Source: Purshia tridentata | Taxonomy: Eukaryota; Streptophyta; Magnoliopsida; Rosales; Rosaceae | DNA: 32,267 nucleotides | Direction of reading: 5' to 3' | Assembly (NCBI GenBank): GCA_003254885.1 | Contig: QANT01006228.1 | Span: 1-32,267 of the forward strand | In this document: positions 22,242 to 32,128 of the stretch, piece after piece | Layout: every line of letters starts with the position of its first letter | Position numbering within the stretch: position 1 is the stretch's first letter | Made by a program: the position numbers and the translations under genes | The notes under the pieces: model-generated | Told to the model about the DNA's origin: nothing | Seen by the model: only the letters and a program-made list of their open reading frames with translations | The model's database searches: none

Positions 22242-22985
22242 TGCTTTTCACTCTTCACCTTTGTTCTCTGTATTAACAGAGGACTTTGCTACCCAAATCA
22301 AACACCAGCGAGACGAGTTAGACCAATTCCTTCAATCGCAGGTAACAAACTTCACTTTTCTCAAATGGGACTTTCGAATTTTTCAATTTCATTGCGGAAA
22401 GAATTATTAAATTTCTCTTTTCATGTGGTTTTTGTATTTTTCTAGGGGGAGCAGCTTCAGCGCACATTAGCAGAGAAAAGGCAGAGGCACTACCGTGCGC
22501 TCCTGGGGGCAGCGGAGGAATCAATTGCGCGCAGGCTGAGGGAGAAAGAAGCGGAGTTCGAAAAGGCGACGCGCAGAAATGCCGAGTTGGAAGCACGCGC
22601 GGCCCAACTCAGCGTGGAGGCCCAGGTTTGGCAGGCCAAGGCCCGGGCCCAAGAGGCCACCGCCGCCTCTCTACAGGCCCAACTGCAACAGGCAATGATG
22701 TGCGGCGGGTTCGTCGCGGCGCATGAAACCAGGAAAGGGGAGGACGGACTAGCGTGCGCCGCGGGAGTAGAGGGCCAGGCGGAAGACGCGGAGTCGGCGT
22801 ACATTGACCCGGAACGAGTCACCGCGTCGGGTCCGAGTTGCAAAGCGTGTAGGAAACGTGTCGCCTCGGTGATTTCGTTGCCGTGTCGGCACTTATGCCT
22901 CTGTACAGTGTGTGACCAAGTGGTTCAGGCCTGCCCACTGTGCCTGTCTCTGAGAAATTCGAGTGTGCAAGTCTTTCTTTCTTAG
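21582..22985 (+). CDS. BOI/BRG-type RING E3 ubiquitin ligase (S-RNase-binding-protein family)
   Basis: Exons are 21582-21628, 21726-21820, 21977-22341 and 22446-22985. The three introns are GT-AG, and the joined protein is 348 residues. The start is supported by the family-like MAVQAQYPSN terminus, an ACAATGG context and an in-frame TAA at 21573. Visible parts are a basic patch LRKRGRE (55-61, possible nuclear signal), GLRLSF (103-108), polyGln runs (111-118 and 125-135), and a conserved block from PLFSVLTEDF (142) through EKRQRHYRALLGAAEE (179-194) into an Ala/Gln/Glu/Arg-rich coiled coil to about 252. A C-terminal C3HC4 RING follows with ligands C301, C304, C316, H318, C322, C325, C332 and C335, all present. 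In Arabidopsis, BOI ubiquitinates the MYB factor BOS1 and limits cell death, and BOI-related proteins act with DELLA proteins. Petunia SBP1 binds S-RNase. Length fits the family (about 300-360). It is predicted to be an active ligase. Substrate and exact orthologue are unknown. Confidence 0.93.
22165..22239 (+). repeat. CAA/CAG repeat encoding polyglutamine
   Basis: A run of eight Gln codons (22165-22188, one of them CAG), then Leu-Gln-Gln-His-His-Asn, then eleven uninterrupted CAA codons (22207-22239). It lies between the GLRLSF motif and the coiled coil, in a region expected to be disordered. The pure CAA tract is likely to vary in length among alleles. Confidence 0.95.
22839..22943 (+). 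other. RING-finger coding segment
   Basis: Encodes Cys301 to Cys335 with spacing C-x2-C-x11-C-x-H-x3-C-x2-C-x6-C-x2-C. It binds two zinc ions and recruits the E2 enzyme. It is entirely within the last exon and 13 residues follow it, as is usual in this family. Confidence 0.93.
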
Positions 22986-23150
22986 TGGGCTCAAGCCCAA
23001 TGCAAGAGGCCCAGGCCCAGGAAGAGGCAGTACTGCATGAGAGCTACTACGGTATTTGGAAAAAGAAAAATTTGAACTGAAAAGAAAAGAAGAGCAAACA
23101 AACCAAATAATATTGGGTATAATAAAATCATTTTTATCTATGTCTTTTTG
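22986..23150 (+). other. Probable 3' untranslated region
   Basis: It starts after TAG 22983-22985. A small hairpin GGGCT-CA-AGCCC lies directly after the stop (about 22988-22999), followed by repeated GGCCCAGG. The sequence becomes AT-rich toward the poly(A) signal at 23121. The end position is estimated. Confidence 0.5.
23121..23126 (+). terminator. Poly(A) signal AATAAA
   Basis: Canonical AATAAA about 135 bases after the stop codon of the ligase gene, in an AT-rich context (GTATAATAAAATCA). It is the best near-upstream element for cleavage around 23140-23160. Confidence 0.6.
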
Positions 23151-23268
23151 GGAAAATATTCTGATAGCCCATCAAGTTTTTCATGGTTTCTTTTTGGTCC
23201 CCCCCTCCCCTCTCTCGGATTGAATTGCCTAGAGGTAATGTACATGGCCACATGGGTGGTGGCATTGG

Positions 23269-23288
23269 TTTTTTTTTTTTTTTTTTTT
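23269..23288. repeat. Twenty-base T run
   Basis: Homopolymer T tract after GGCATTGG. It could be simple sequence or the antisense tail of an old retroposon. No retroposon body was recognised. Confidence 0.6.
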
Positions 23289-25129
23289 GAAATTTAATTC
23301 ATATATAAATTCTTTTATTTGACATAAAATGTCTTTCATTTATTTTTCTTCCAATTATTGTTTGCATAAAATGAATGGTAATGTACTAATGTTGAATGCA
23401 GTATCAAAAAGCTAGTTTTGTAACTTTTTCGTTTGATTTGGCTTTTTTGTTCTTTCTCACACTTTGCCACATTTCACTCAAAATGTAGTAAACAGAGATA
23501 TTTGATTTTTTTTTTTTATGTTGGGGTTGGTGTTGTCTTTGCACAATTACCACAATGTGAGTGTTGCAGTCACATTGTGCTCAAATTTCTTTCACAGCTC
23601 ACCAGCTGACCAAAAAGAACAAAATCTGGAGTTCAAATTTGAAATTAGGTTTGGGATACATCATACATGTCATGTCATCAAGCAAGCAGGTATGTCTTGT
23701 AGTGTTCAAGTGGTATGTCTTGTAATGATGCTCATGTCTTTGAACTCTCTACTAATAATGCCTTCACCTTTTTTCAATCTCTATATGCTCAGCTATGAAG
23801 CCTATGAGAAAAGAAAAAATAATTATATATTTGAGCTTTTTCTTCTAGTGGCATGAGTAGGGTGAGCTACGGTAGGGATAGCAATTTTATGTTAAATTCT
23901 CCTTGTAGCTCAAGTGGGTTAGGGTGGGTGGATGAAAAACTGGATCAAGTAGTAAATTAGAACTACTAGATAAGTGGAATGTGGGTAAAATAATGTTTTA
24001 TTATTATTATTATTCTATCTAATAATAGTTGAATAATGTTTTATAATATTTATAAAATAAAGGGTAAAAGAGGATTTGCCAAATATGATGTAGCAATATT
24101 ATTCAGTTTTAATTGACATATTAAGGCACAGGTCATTTTAATTTAATTTTTATCTTCAATAAAAATTTAATAATTTTAAATTTTAAAACTTCGTAAGCAT
24201 ATAATATAAAGAAATTTGAAATATTTAGAAAGGTAAGTGTGATTATACCAAAAAAAAATAATTCAAAAAACGGATAATTAAGTGTAGTTCTAATTTGAAG
24301 GGTCATTCAAACTAAAACTATATAGTTATTTAAATTTGTATTTAAATCTATTTTTTTAGGGTAAGGTCCGGTTTTTTATATTTTTTAATTTAAAAATATT
24401 GAAGGTAATATCCGTTTAGGTAATTAATATGAATTAATTTAAATATTTTGTGCTTCTAGTATTCACTAGCTTAAACATTTGCGTAATCAAACCTAATATA
24501 TTTGGTACACTGAATTTATTTCAAATTATATTTGGTACGTAAAAAACTATATTTTGTGCATCTAAACTATATTTGGGGTTAGAGTTTTGGTTTAGGGTTT
24601 TAGAGTTTATGATTCACACCTTCATAAGATGTAGAATAAGGCTAAAAACTGTATGTTAGAGTTTAATTCTGGAGCTCAAAATCTCGTAGTTAAAAGTTCT
24701 AAAGTTAAAATCTAACATAAAACCGACAATCCAAGTGCAAGCATAGGGCATGCCGAACAGTTGAAAAAATGAAATGGTACAAATGGTACATTACAAACTA
24801 CAACTAGTATGCTACAACAATATTACATAACCTTACTTTTTTTAAAAATTATTATTAAATCCCACAATTAATTCTATAATAACACAATATGATAATAATA
24901 GGATCTAAATTTCTTTAATCTCATCTTGGCCAAAAAAAATCTTAGGATAATAATGCGTGAACAATATTTTTAGTTCTTAGTCAATTTTTATATAGCATTA
25001 AGATTTTTGTTTAAAAATAATCTATAAAATGGACTAAATTGTGAATCACTAAAACACTCATTGTATACTCACTATAAAACACGCATTCTATACTAACAAT
25101 ATGGTAGCATTACCTTACATAAAACACAT
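23289..25129. other. Intergenic downstream of the ligase gene, no supported gene
   Basis: A 112-codon plus-strand ORF at 23518-23856 has no recognisable domain and contains a 13-base direct repeat GGTATGTCTTGTA, so I do not call it a gene. TTTAGGGTTT near 24590 is a telobox-like motif in a T/G-rich stretch. GTAGAATAAGG...TTTAATTCT near 24630-24672 resembles 26614-26655, suggesting an old dispersed repeat. Confidence 0.45.
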
Positions 25130-25756
25130 TTGGGAAATTATATGAAATAACCCTTTTTAATGTTGGAATTACTTTTTTGACTCTCAACTCCAAAATTATT
25201 ATTTTTTTCACTCTTTTGGCATGTGAAAGGTCTAATTTGCCCTTCATATAATATTGTGTGAGAGCCCTTGTGGCGACTCGATTTTCACTCACTTCTTCCT
25301 CTCCCAGCCTCACCTCCTCCCTCTGCCTCTCTAGCGACTCAACCCTTTGTAGCTTGAATGCAAGTAGGTTTATTTGGGTTTCTTAGATTAGATTTCTTTT
25401 TTCTTTTTGAAAATTTTAGATGATAACGTAGTTGTGTTCATTGACAATGCTTTATATGTTATGGGTTTGTGTTCTTTGTATCTCGTTTGCCCTTTTTTGT
25501 GTTTCAGTGAAACTAAATTCATGGTTAAAAAGAAATACAAAACTCATATTTGGAATGTTTTGAACTTGGAGTTCAAATGGGTTTTTCTTTTCAACATCAT
25601 AAAATAAGATTTGGGTTACTGATTGTTCACCAACAACATATCAGTTACATATCTGAAATTTTGAAGTGGGTTGAGTGAAAAAACGAATAGTTTTAGAACT
25701 GGGAGTCAAAAAAGTAATTCCAGTAATAAAAAATGTTATTTCACAAAATTTCCCAA
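25130..25756. mobile_element. Non-autonomous element with 84-bp terminal inverted repeats
   Basis: The left arm 25130-25213 (TTGGGAAATTATATGAAATA, TGGAATTACTTTTTTGACTC, ending TTCACTC) matches the reverse complement of 25673-25756 (TTGGGAAATTTTGTGAAATA, TGGAATTACTTTTTTGACTC, ending TTCACTC), with both arms 84 bases. The 460-base interior includes a C-rich block at about 25260-25345 (GCGACTC repeated) unlike its surroundings, and a 66-codon ORF at 25407-25607 without known motifs. Long inverted ends with foreign-looking interior fit a Mutator-type (possibly gene-fragment-carrying) element. I found no clear target duplication, so the superfamily is open. Confidence 0.75.
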
Positions 25757-26681
25757 CACTTTTTTAATAAAGATACTAACCAAATTTCTAAAAATCCTAC
25801 AATTGTGGTTAACATGCCTCATAGACTAATGTAAAAAAAGATAGAAAGGTTTTTGCAATTTGCTGAGAATGGGCACCACTTAATCCACCATATATATATA
25901 AAGGATGCTTAAGTTGAAATGAATTGGAATATAGTGGTGCTTGCCTTTTGTGATAAACCACTTGAAAATTGATCGAAATGGTGGTATCCTATTGACTTTA
26001 ATTGGATTTGACTCTATTTCTGGCTCCATTGCCATCGAGGTGCAATGATACATAAAAGCATATACGAATATTTTCTAGCTAGTTAGGGATAACACAATTT
26101 AACTTCATGATATGATAATATAACTCATATTCAACATGCATTGGTGGTTTATGATTAAATAATTATTTAACTTGTATTATAAAAAAAATTACTTTTTTCT
26201 GAATTTTTTTAACATTACATGATGGAGTTTGACACCTTCCACCTTCCTTTCCAGCAAATCAATTAGTAATGCTTATGAAAGAACATAAGGAAAAACAAAA
26301 GAAAGTCAATTTAAATGACGCCCATCTAAGATGTACAAGTTATATTCTTACCCCTAATGAGTTATTCAGAAAAGTTTAAAATTTATTTATTTTTATATAT
26401 TTAATAGGATAAAATCTAGGTTGACATTTATTAAAATATATATATATATATATATTAGAGTTTAGTCCTTATTATGCTTATTATTTTAACCGAAACTTTA
26501 TGAGTCTATTTTTCCTAAATAAAACTCTTTGACCATTGCCACGTCAAAGAAATATGTCATTATTTCTTTTTAGAGTATAGGCTTTACGTCACAGCATACC
26601 TTGATCTTAAGGTGTAGAATAAGATTTGTAAATGCTACCTGTTAGGTTTTAATTCTTAAATTTTAAGCGGAATCCAAAATT
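25757..26681. other. Intergenic, nothing recognised
   Basis: AT-rich, with a TA tract at about 26438-26456 and no gene-like features. Confidence 0.5.
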
Positions 26682-26878
26682 TCAAATTTAAAAAAAGGTG
26701 GATGAGAAAAAAAAAATGTGGGTCAAGCCCTCAAGGAACTCGATTAAAAGAAAATTTGTGAGGGATGAGTTACCTAAGATCAAATTTAAAAAAAGGTGGA
26801 TGAGAAAAAAAAAAATGTGGGTCAAGCCCTCAAGGAACTCAATTAAAAGAAAATTTGTGAGGGATGAGTTACCTAAGA
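26682..26878. repeat. Near-identical tandem duplication, period 98-99 bp
   Basis: TCAAATTTAAAAAAAGGTGG at 26682 recurs at 26780, followed in both by GATGAG, an A run (10 versus 11), TGTGGGTCAAGCCCTCAAGG, then ATTAAAAGAAAATTTGTGAG and GGATGAGTTACCTAAGA. I see one substitution besides the A-run change. A plus-strand ORF spans both copies (Lys/Arg-rich, MWVKPSRNSIKRKF repeated), but nothing suggests it is expressed. Confidence 0.9.
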
Positions 26879-27649
26879 AAAATATTTTTTTTCATATTTA
26901 TAATTTGAGCTCATAAGATTTTCAAAATTACAACTGAGAGTCTCAAATATATTTTGAGAAGAATGCTCGATCTGATCATAAACTTAATTGTTTTATGTGA
27001 GCATATATACTACGTACCATCCTATATACAGCCTCTATACACAGATTGTTTGAACTTGGTATTAGAAATTCTCTGAGAAACTCTCTACTTCCATAAAATA
27101 TTAATCATATATGCATGGCTGGCTGCGCTGCTTTCTTGTAAAAAGCAGCCTCCTAATTGAAGCAAATTTTCGAGTGCACTCATAGATAGGGAGCTTCACT
27201 TAATTAAGGAATATCTTAAATACATTTATTTAAAGAGTTAGACTTTTTATAGCTAGCCTACGTTACAATTTACATTGTATTAATTTCATTTATCAAAATC
27301 AGCTACTATTTCTATCTCAATTCAAAAATTAGTTTTACAATTAAACAAATTAAAAACCATTTATCTGTTTGGTTAAATAATTATCATTTCAAGTATTTGT
27401 CGAGAAATCCTCTAGAATTATATAACTCCTAAGTGTGGTTAGCTAGCTAGCTAGCTACCTTAAAGATTATAATCACGTGGGCATCACACTAGTCTGTCCA
27501 ACATTGTTACATGCATGAATATATGAAGGGATTGTGAAGGTGTTATCAAACTAGCATAGCTTAATTATGTGATAAAGTAGCCAAGATCGAGTTGTTAAAC
27601 TTAGAGCTGTCCTGACCTGTTTAAGGTTCGTTGCACTTGAGCTAGCTTA
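26879..27649. other. Intergenic, nothing recognised
   Basis: It contains a short (AGCT)n tract near 27440-27458. No ORF or RNA gene is supported. Confidence 0.5.
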
Positions 27650-27847
27650 GAGCATCTCCAAAAGGTTCTTCAAATGAATAATTCTTCATTTTTTGAAGAG
27701 AAATAGAATGGATACAAATATTTAAAATTAGAAGAGTTTCTTGGAGATTAAAAAATTCAAGTAGCAAATATCACTCTTCAAATTGCCACATAGGTCATCA
27801 AATGTGAATTTGAAGAGTGATTTTGCTAGAGTCTTTTGGAGATGCTC
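27650..27847. mobile_element. Tourist-like MITE (GAGCATCTCC ends)
   Basis: A perfect 15-bp inverted terminus, GAGCATCTCCAAAAG at left and CTTTTGGAGATGCTC at right, is flanked by TTA on both sides (27647-27649 and 27848-27850). GAGCATCTCCAA ends with TTA duplications are typical of plant Tourist-like MITEs mobilised by PIF/Harbinger transposases. Length is 198 bases. Subterminal CTTCAAAT/ATTTGAAG motifs recur inside. It has no coding capacity. Confidence 0.88.
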
Positions 27848-28282
27848 TTAGGTAGCCTCATCTTCATCCTTTGGCTTATTAATAAAACTTCATTGTTGTT
27901 TTCTGATAATTAATTAAAACCCTGTTTCACCAAAACGTGTGATACTGGGAAATAGGGAGACATTAATGAATCAGCTCACACGCCTATCCAGAAATTAGTA
28001 TTCTTTACTTCCAAAGCTTATCCACAAAAAGTAGTAAATGAAAGAAAACAGGAATCACGTACTATCTTCAATTTGACTAAACTTAGAGAAAATGGACCAA
28101 ATACTACTCATGTGATCGATGACGAATTAATGGTTGATCGATCATATAAAAGAATGTGAAGGCTACTATAGAAGTAATTGTCCAATTATCTTAATTTTTA
28201 ATAATTATCAATTGGTGTGAGTGGTGTGACATATGATATATTAATATATTAGTTTCTCACTCATAAATAAATAAAATCTAAA

Positions 28283-28583
28283 CAATAATGCTATTCTTAT
28301 CATATTTTTATACTATATTTGTTATACCATCTTACATGTCATTATTGTACTGGTATGGTATTTCCTTCTTTTTAGGGTTTTTATTTTTATTTTTATTTTT
28401 TTAGTGTCCAATTTTTATACTATATTTGTTATACCATCTTACATGTTATTATTGTACTGGTAGGGTATTTCCTTCTTTTTAGGGTTTTTATTTTTATTTT
28501 TATTTTTTTAGTATCCAATGTATGAATGCCATATAGATTGCCACATAAGATAGTATAAAAATGTGATAACTGTAGCATTGTTG
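28283..28583. mobile_element. Mutator-type MITE with 9-bp target duplication
   Basis: A perfect 9-bp direct repeat AAATCTAAA flanks it (28274-28282 and 28584-28592). The ends are inverted: CAATAATGCTATTCTTATCA at left versus CAACAATGCTACAGTTATCA on the complement of the right, continuing to TTTTTATACTAT, with five mismatches in 34 bases. Length is 301 bases with no transposase. A 107-bp internal tandem duplication makes up most of it (28304-28519). The 9-bp duplication suggests the Mutator superfamily, though the ends do not begin with the usual G. Confidence 0.87.
28304..28519. repeat. Internal 107-bp tandem duplication in the MITE
   Basis: ATTTTTATACTATATTTGTT at 28304 recurs at 28411. Both copies run through GTTATACCATCTTACATG, TATTGTACTGG, CCTTCTTTTTAGGG and a TTTTTA-rich tail to GT(G/A)TCCAAT. 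Only a few substitutions separate the units. The first copy includes part of the left terminal repeat. Confidence 0.9.
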
Positions 28584-28625
28584 AAATCTAAAATAAATTT
28601 CAGATATAAACATGTCAAACAATAA

Positions 28626-28856
28626 TTTGAACCGTCTATTCTTTAGGTCTCTATTCAAATATCATCTCTTGCAAAAAATTAACCAAATTGAGAATCATAT
28701 GTCTATTTAATTTTAATCAAACAAATAACTAAATATTTTTGACAAAACTGTCTATTTGTTTGATCAAAATTAAATAGGCAAATAATTTTCGATTTGACTA
28801 ATTTTTTGTAAAGATAATCTATGAATAGAGGCTTAAAAAATAAATGATTCGGATGT
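28626..28856. mobile_element. Foldback element, copy C of a local family
   Basis: The left arm (TCTCTATTCAAATATCATCT, GCAAAAAATTAACCAAATTG, CTATTTAATTTTAATCAAAC) pairs with the reverse complement of the right arm (CTCTATTCATAGATTATCTT, ACAAAAAATTAGTCAAATCG, CTATTTAATTTTGATCAAAC). The centre is near 28740. It lies about 35 bases from the end of the MITE at 28283-28583. The core ATCTTTGCAAAAA...ATCAAAC is shared with the foldbacks at 6440 and 14716. Outer ends are approximate. Confidence 0.65.
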
Positions 28857-30170
28857 TTAAAAACTAAATAAAGTGGGTCCATTCACTTCATTTCATAAAT
28901 AAGCTTAAATATGAGATTGCACACATGAAGGGGCATTATATATATCTATTAATTGGTAACTAAAAATTATTATTGGTAATATTTATTTCAAGGAAACATA
29001 TACATATGTCTACCAATTAAATCCAAATATTATTTCCAACCAGGCTCCAGCAAAAGGAAACCTATATATATTATTGATTGTCGTACTATTTCACTTGTTC
29101 ATTTATGAACTTATTGTGAATATTATGTTATTATATAACACATTTAATAATTATAAGTTGAGATAATAGTCAGTAAATCTAGTATTTCTACGTAGGAAGC
29201 TTGCACATATGTTTGGGCAATAATCCAAGCACCATTTATTTCAAGCCAAGTAGGCAAAAAAATCAAGTGATCGATCAGAAGCACTAGCTGTATGGACTAT
29301 GGAAGGGCCCCTTGATATGATGTACAATGGATCATTCACAGTTTGATGGTATATACAGACATGTATATTAATTTGCTGCTGTACAAAACCTTGTACGTAC
29401 TATCCATCATTATTATTATTATTATAGCATGTACGTTTAAGCTTTGGTACATTTTTTTGGCCTTTTCTATCTTCTCTATTTCTGTTAGGTGGACATTTCC
29501 TTTTCTCTTTTAATATTATGATGCTTGCTGTCATCCAAAGATAATAATGAAACAAGTAGTACTCGATCGATTGATGACATTTTCGTTTTAGGGTATCACA
29601 TTGTTCTATTATTGTTTCTATAGTCTATAATGTGAAATCACAAGGACAACCTAACACATTATATATTGAAACAGGTACATATATTTACATAATATTTTAG
29701 TTTTATTGGAAACAAAACAGATATATGACAATGGGAAATGGCATATGGTGTATAATTGTATATCTAATGTAAGCTCTATTTTTTTAGCTAGAAAGTTATT
29801 AATTAAACAAAACAAAAAAAAATCTGCGTGGGGAGATGATTCATGTTTGGACAATGCTATTATTTTTATTTTTATTCTTTTCCAACGTGCAGCCACCATG
29901 CTCACATTGGATTCTACAATATTATTCCTAATTAATATAAATGATGTGATCGATGTGCTTCATCATATATGCAACTAGGATGGAAGGATAAATTAGGATA
30001 TAAAGTTAGGCTGAATCTTTAATTAGTAAATTACATTTAAATTAATAAAATATTTCAATATTTTATTATGATTAATATGCATTTTCTTTTTCTATAAAGG
30101 TCAATGAGTTTTAAAATTTTATCTTATTTTAGTGGCTAAGTCCAATCCACTTGCTTATGTTATATATTTT
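28857..30170. other. Intergenic, no supported gene
   Basis: Overlapping ORFs on both strands at 29651-29978 have no recognisable motif and no codon pattern distinguishing one strand, so I do not call them. Short AT-rich and (TTA)n tracts occur near 29408. Confidence 0.45.
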
Positions 30171-30240
30171 ATAACAATTACATGATCAAACAATTTCTAA
30201 TTTGTTAATATTTTGCAAAAATGATTGTTAAATGGTGATA
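30171..30240 (-). repeat. Single arm of the foldback family (copy D)
   Basis: ATAACAATTACATGATCAAA, then CAATTT, then ATTTTGCAAAAATGAT corresponds to the reverse complement of the left arm of copy B (GATCATCTCTGTAAAAA...TTTGATCATGTAATTGTTAC). No inverted partner was found nearby, so this is a half or solo copy. Confidence 0.5.
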
Positions 30241-31784
30241 TAAAAAGTGAACAGTTTCGATTATAGGCCTATATTTTAAAATAATATAGTTTTAATTCAT
30301 TAGTATGAGATTAGCACATATGGATGTCCGGCGTAATATGTCAAACTCTAAAAAAAATAATAGGATCAAATCCTGCTTAATGTTTATTATTATCACTCGA
30401 TATATCGAAATATTATATTAGATATAAGATGAAGAATATTGTATTATTGCAACTTTAGTTAGAGCATAAGTTCATAACTGAACTTTTCAAATGCATGGAT
30501 TAAGTTGGATTGAAATTCACCAAGCCAAATCTTGAAAAAAATTCGCATCCTTTCTGATTAAAAGTTATTGTCCGCATTAGACACCTAAACAAAAAATTAG
30601 TACTAAAAGGTAAAAACAATATTTTTATATTGATGGGCCAGTGGGCTGATTAAATAGACCCAATTTTCAATGGGCTAGTTGCTTGATTCAAGCAGTGGCC
30701 CTGACTATCTGACTCTTCTGACCAGTACCCACATTTTTGTAAGTTCCGCCGGTGGGTTGAAGCATCAAATTCTGTACAAATCTGCCATGCAAGTATACAA
30801 CTATGTGGGGGGACCCCATATTTCAATGACTCTGCAACTTTATATGATGAGATGATTCTGACATGCACACCCATTTATCCATTAAATTTAGTGGGTGAAG
30901 ATGTGGTCATCAGCCCTGTGAAGGCTCTTAAATTCATCCACTTTAGGCTCTTAGTCGTTGTAGTTTTCTTCTGTGTATTTAGCAAGGGTCACAATCCTTA
31001 CAGCACTAATCATAGCATGAGTTTTTGGACAACTCAACCAGTCAAAGAAAAAGAAAATTAAATAAAACTACACACATTTTATTGGGTTATTTATGTCTTT
31101 TTGGAGAATTTGAAACACTTTGTGAACTCTATTTGGCTGATTGCTTGAAAGGGAGTGAATGCTAAAAACTTTGTCTGTCCTGTATTTTTATAAAAAACAA
31201 ATTGGCTACTTATTTTATTTTTAATTCACAATTCTAAGAGCCTAGTGGTAAGGCAAAAATATCATTAACTTGGGAATGTTCAAAAAAATGAATGCTTAGT
31301 CACTCAAGGCACCAAAATGTTTGCAGATGACTCGTAAGTCCCTCAAGGCGTGTAGAGGTTGATGCCCAAGTGATTGTCTCTCAAAATGCCCACATCTGCT
31401 GGGCTGCCTAAGTCTTGTGTACAGAAATGGTGGAGTCCTTTTGGGTTGGGCTTTGAGCTAATGCAATATCCCCACCTGGCCTTTCCTGCAACACAATCTT
31501 CAAGCCACAAATCTTAGCCCTAATTTGGGGGCTTCTAAATGCGTCCAAATATTTCTCATCCGTACATCCACAGCTTCAATATAAAAAATTTCTAAATAAT
31601 ATTGTTTGGAGCCGGGTTTAGTTTCATGTGCGACTGTTGGTCATTGTGTAGGTCATGTTGAAGCTTTGGCGTTATTATAAAGGTTGCGCTTGGTGCATGA
31701 TCTGGACCTTTCACTCTTTGCGTATTATCCAAGTCATGCTACATAGGAAGCAAGATTTTTTTCCCTTGGGGCGTATTTTAGAAC
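30241..31784. other. Intergenic, slightly GC-richer, no gene recognised
   Basis: From about 30640 to 31560 base composition is more balanced than in the rest of the intergenic DNA, and short ORFs occur on both strands (30650-31061). I recognise no domain. Features include a near-palindrome TGGGGGGACCCCA near 30806 and AGCCCTAATTTGGGGGCT near 31516. This could be part of a decayed retroelement or an untranslated region of a gene outside the window. Confidence 0.35.
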
Positions 31785-31965
31785 TAGGGGTGGGTAGTGG
31801 GCGGTTGAGTTGGGTTCAAGCCCAAATAGTGAGCCGGGCTGAACATGCGGGTATGGAAAAGCCCAACCGAGATTGGCCGTGTAAAAGGCGGGTTAAGCAA
31901 CTTAAGCGGGTTGGGCTGAGCTCGGGTTGGTGAGTGGGTTGGGTCGATTTCATATTGGGCCGAAA
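31785..31965 (+). repeat. GGGTTGGGC-rich dispersed repeat
   Basis: It begins TAGGGGTGGGTAGTGG, then repeatedly uses GGGTTGGG / GGCTGAGC / AGCCCAA motifs. TAGGGGTGGGCAA-type starts with such interiors are typical of hAT-derived repeats in plants. I see only one end, so the class is uncertain. A 92-codon ORF crossing it (31655-31933) is not a credible gene. Confidence 0.4.
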
Positions 31966-32128
31966 AATGGTGCTTTCAATATGAGAGAGAAGGGAAAGGC
32001 AAGGCTAGGCCAGAGAGTGGATGTTGAGATCAAAGAGAAGAAATTTGGGCCGGAGAGAGGAAGTTGAGTCACCGATTTGTGAGAAGGAGAGATGTGTGCA
32101 CAATCAATGACGAACCGAGGAATATTGG

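Noticed and set aside
22490..22843. 117-codon antisense ORF opposite the last exon
   Set aside because: It is Ala/Ser-rich and results from the GC-rich sense codons. It has no domain, and the sense strand clearly encodes the coiled coil and RING.
23518..23856. 112-codon plus-strand ORF downstream of the ligase gene
   Set aside because: No known domain, AT-rich non-coding-like composition, and a short internal direct repeat.
29651..29978. ORFs of 84 and 90 codons on opposite strands
   Set aside because: They overlap in antisense, neither shows a motif, and both are in AT-rich sequence.
31240..31262. GAGCCTAGTGGTAAGGC, SINE-like start
   Set aside because: No B box or poly(A)/poly(T) tail at the expected positions.
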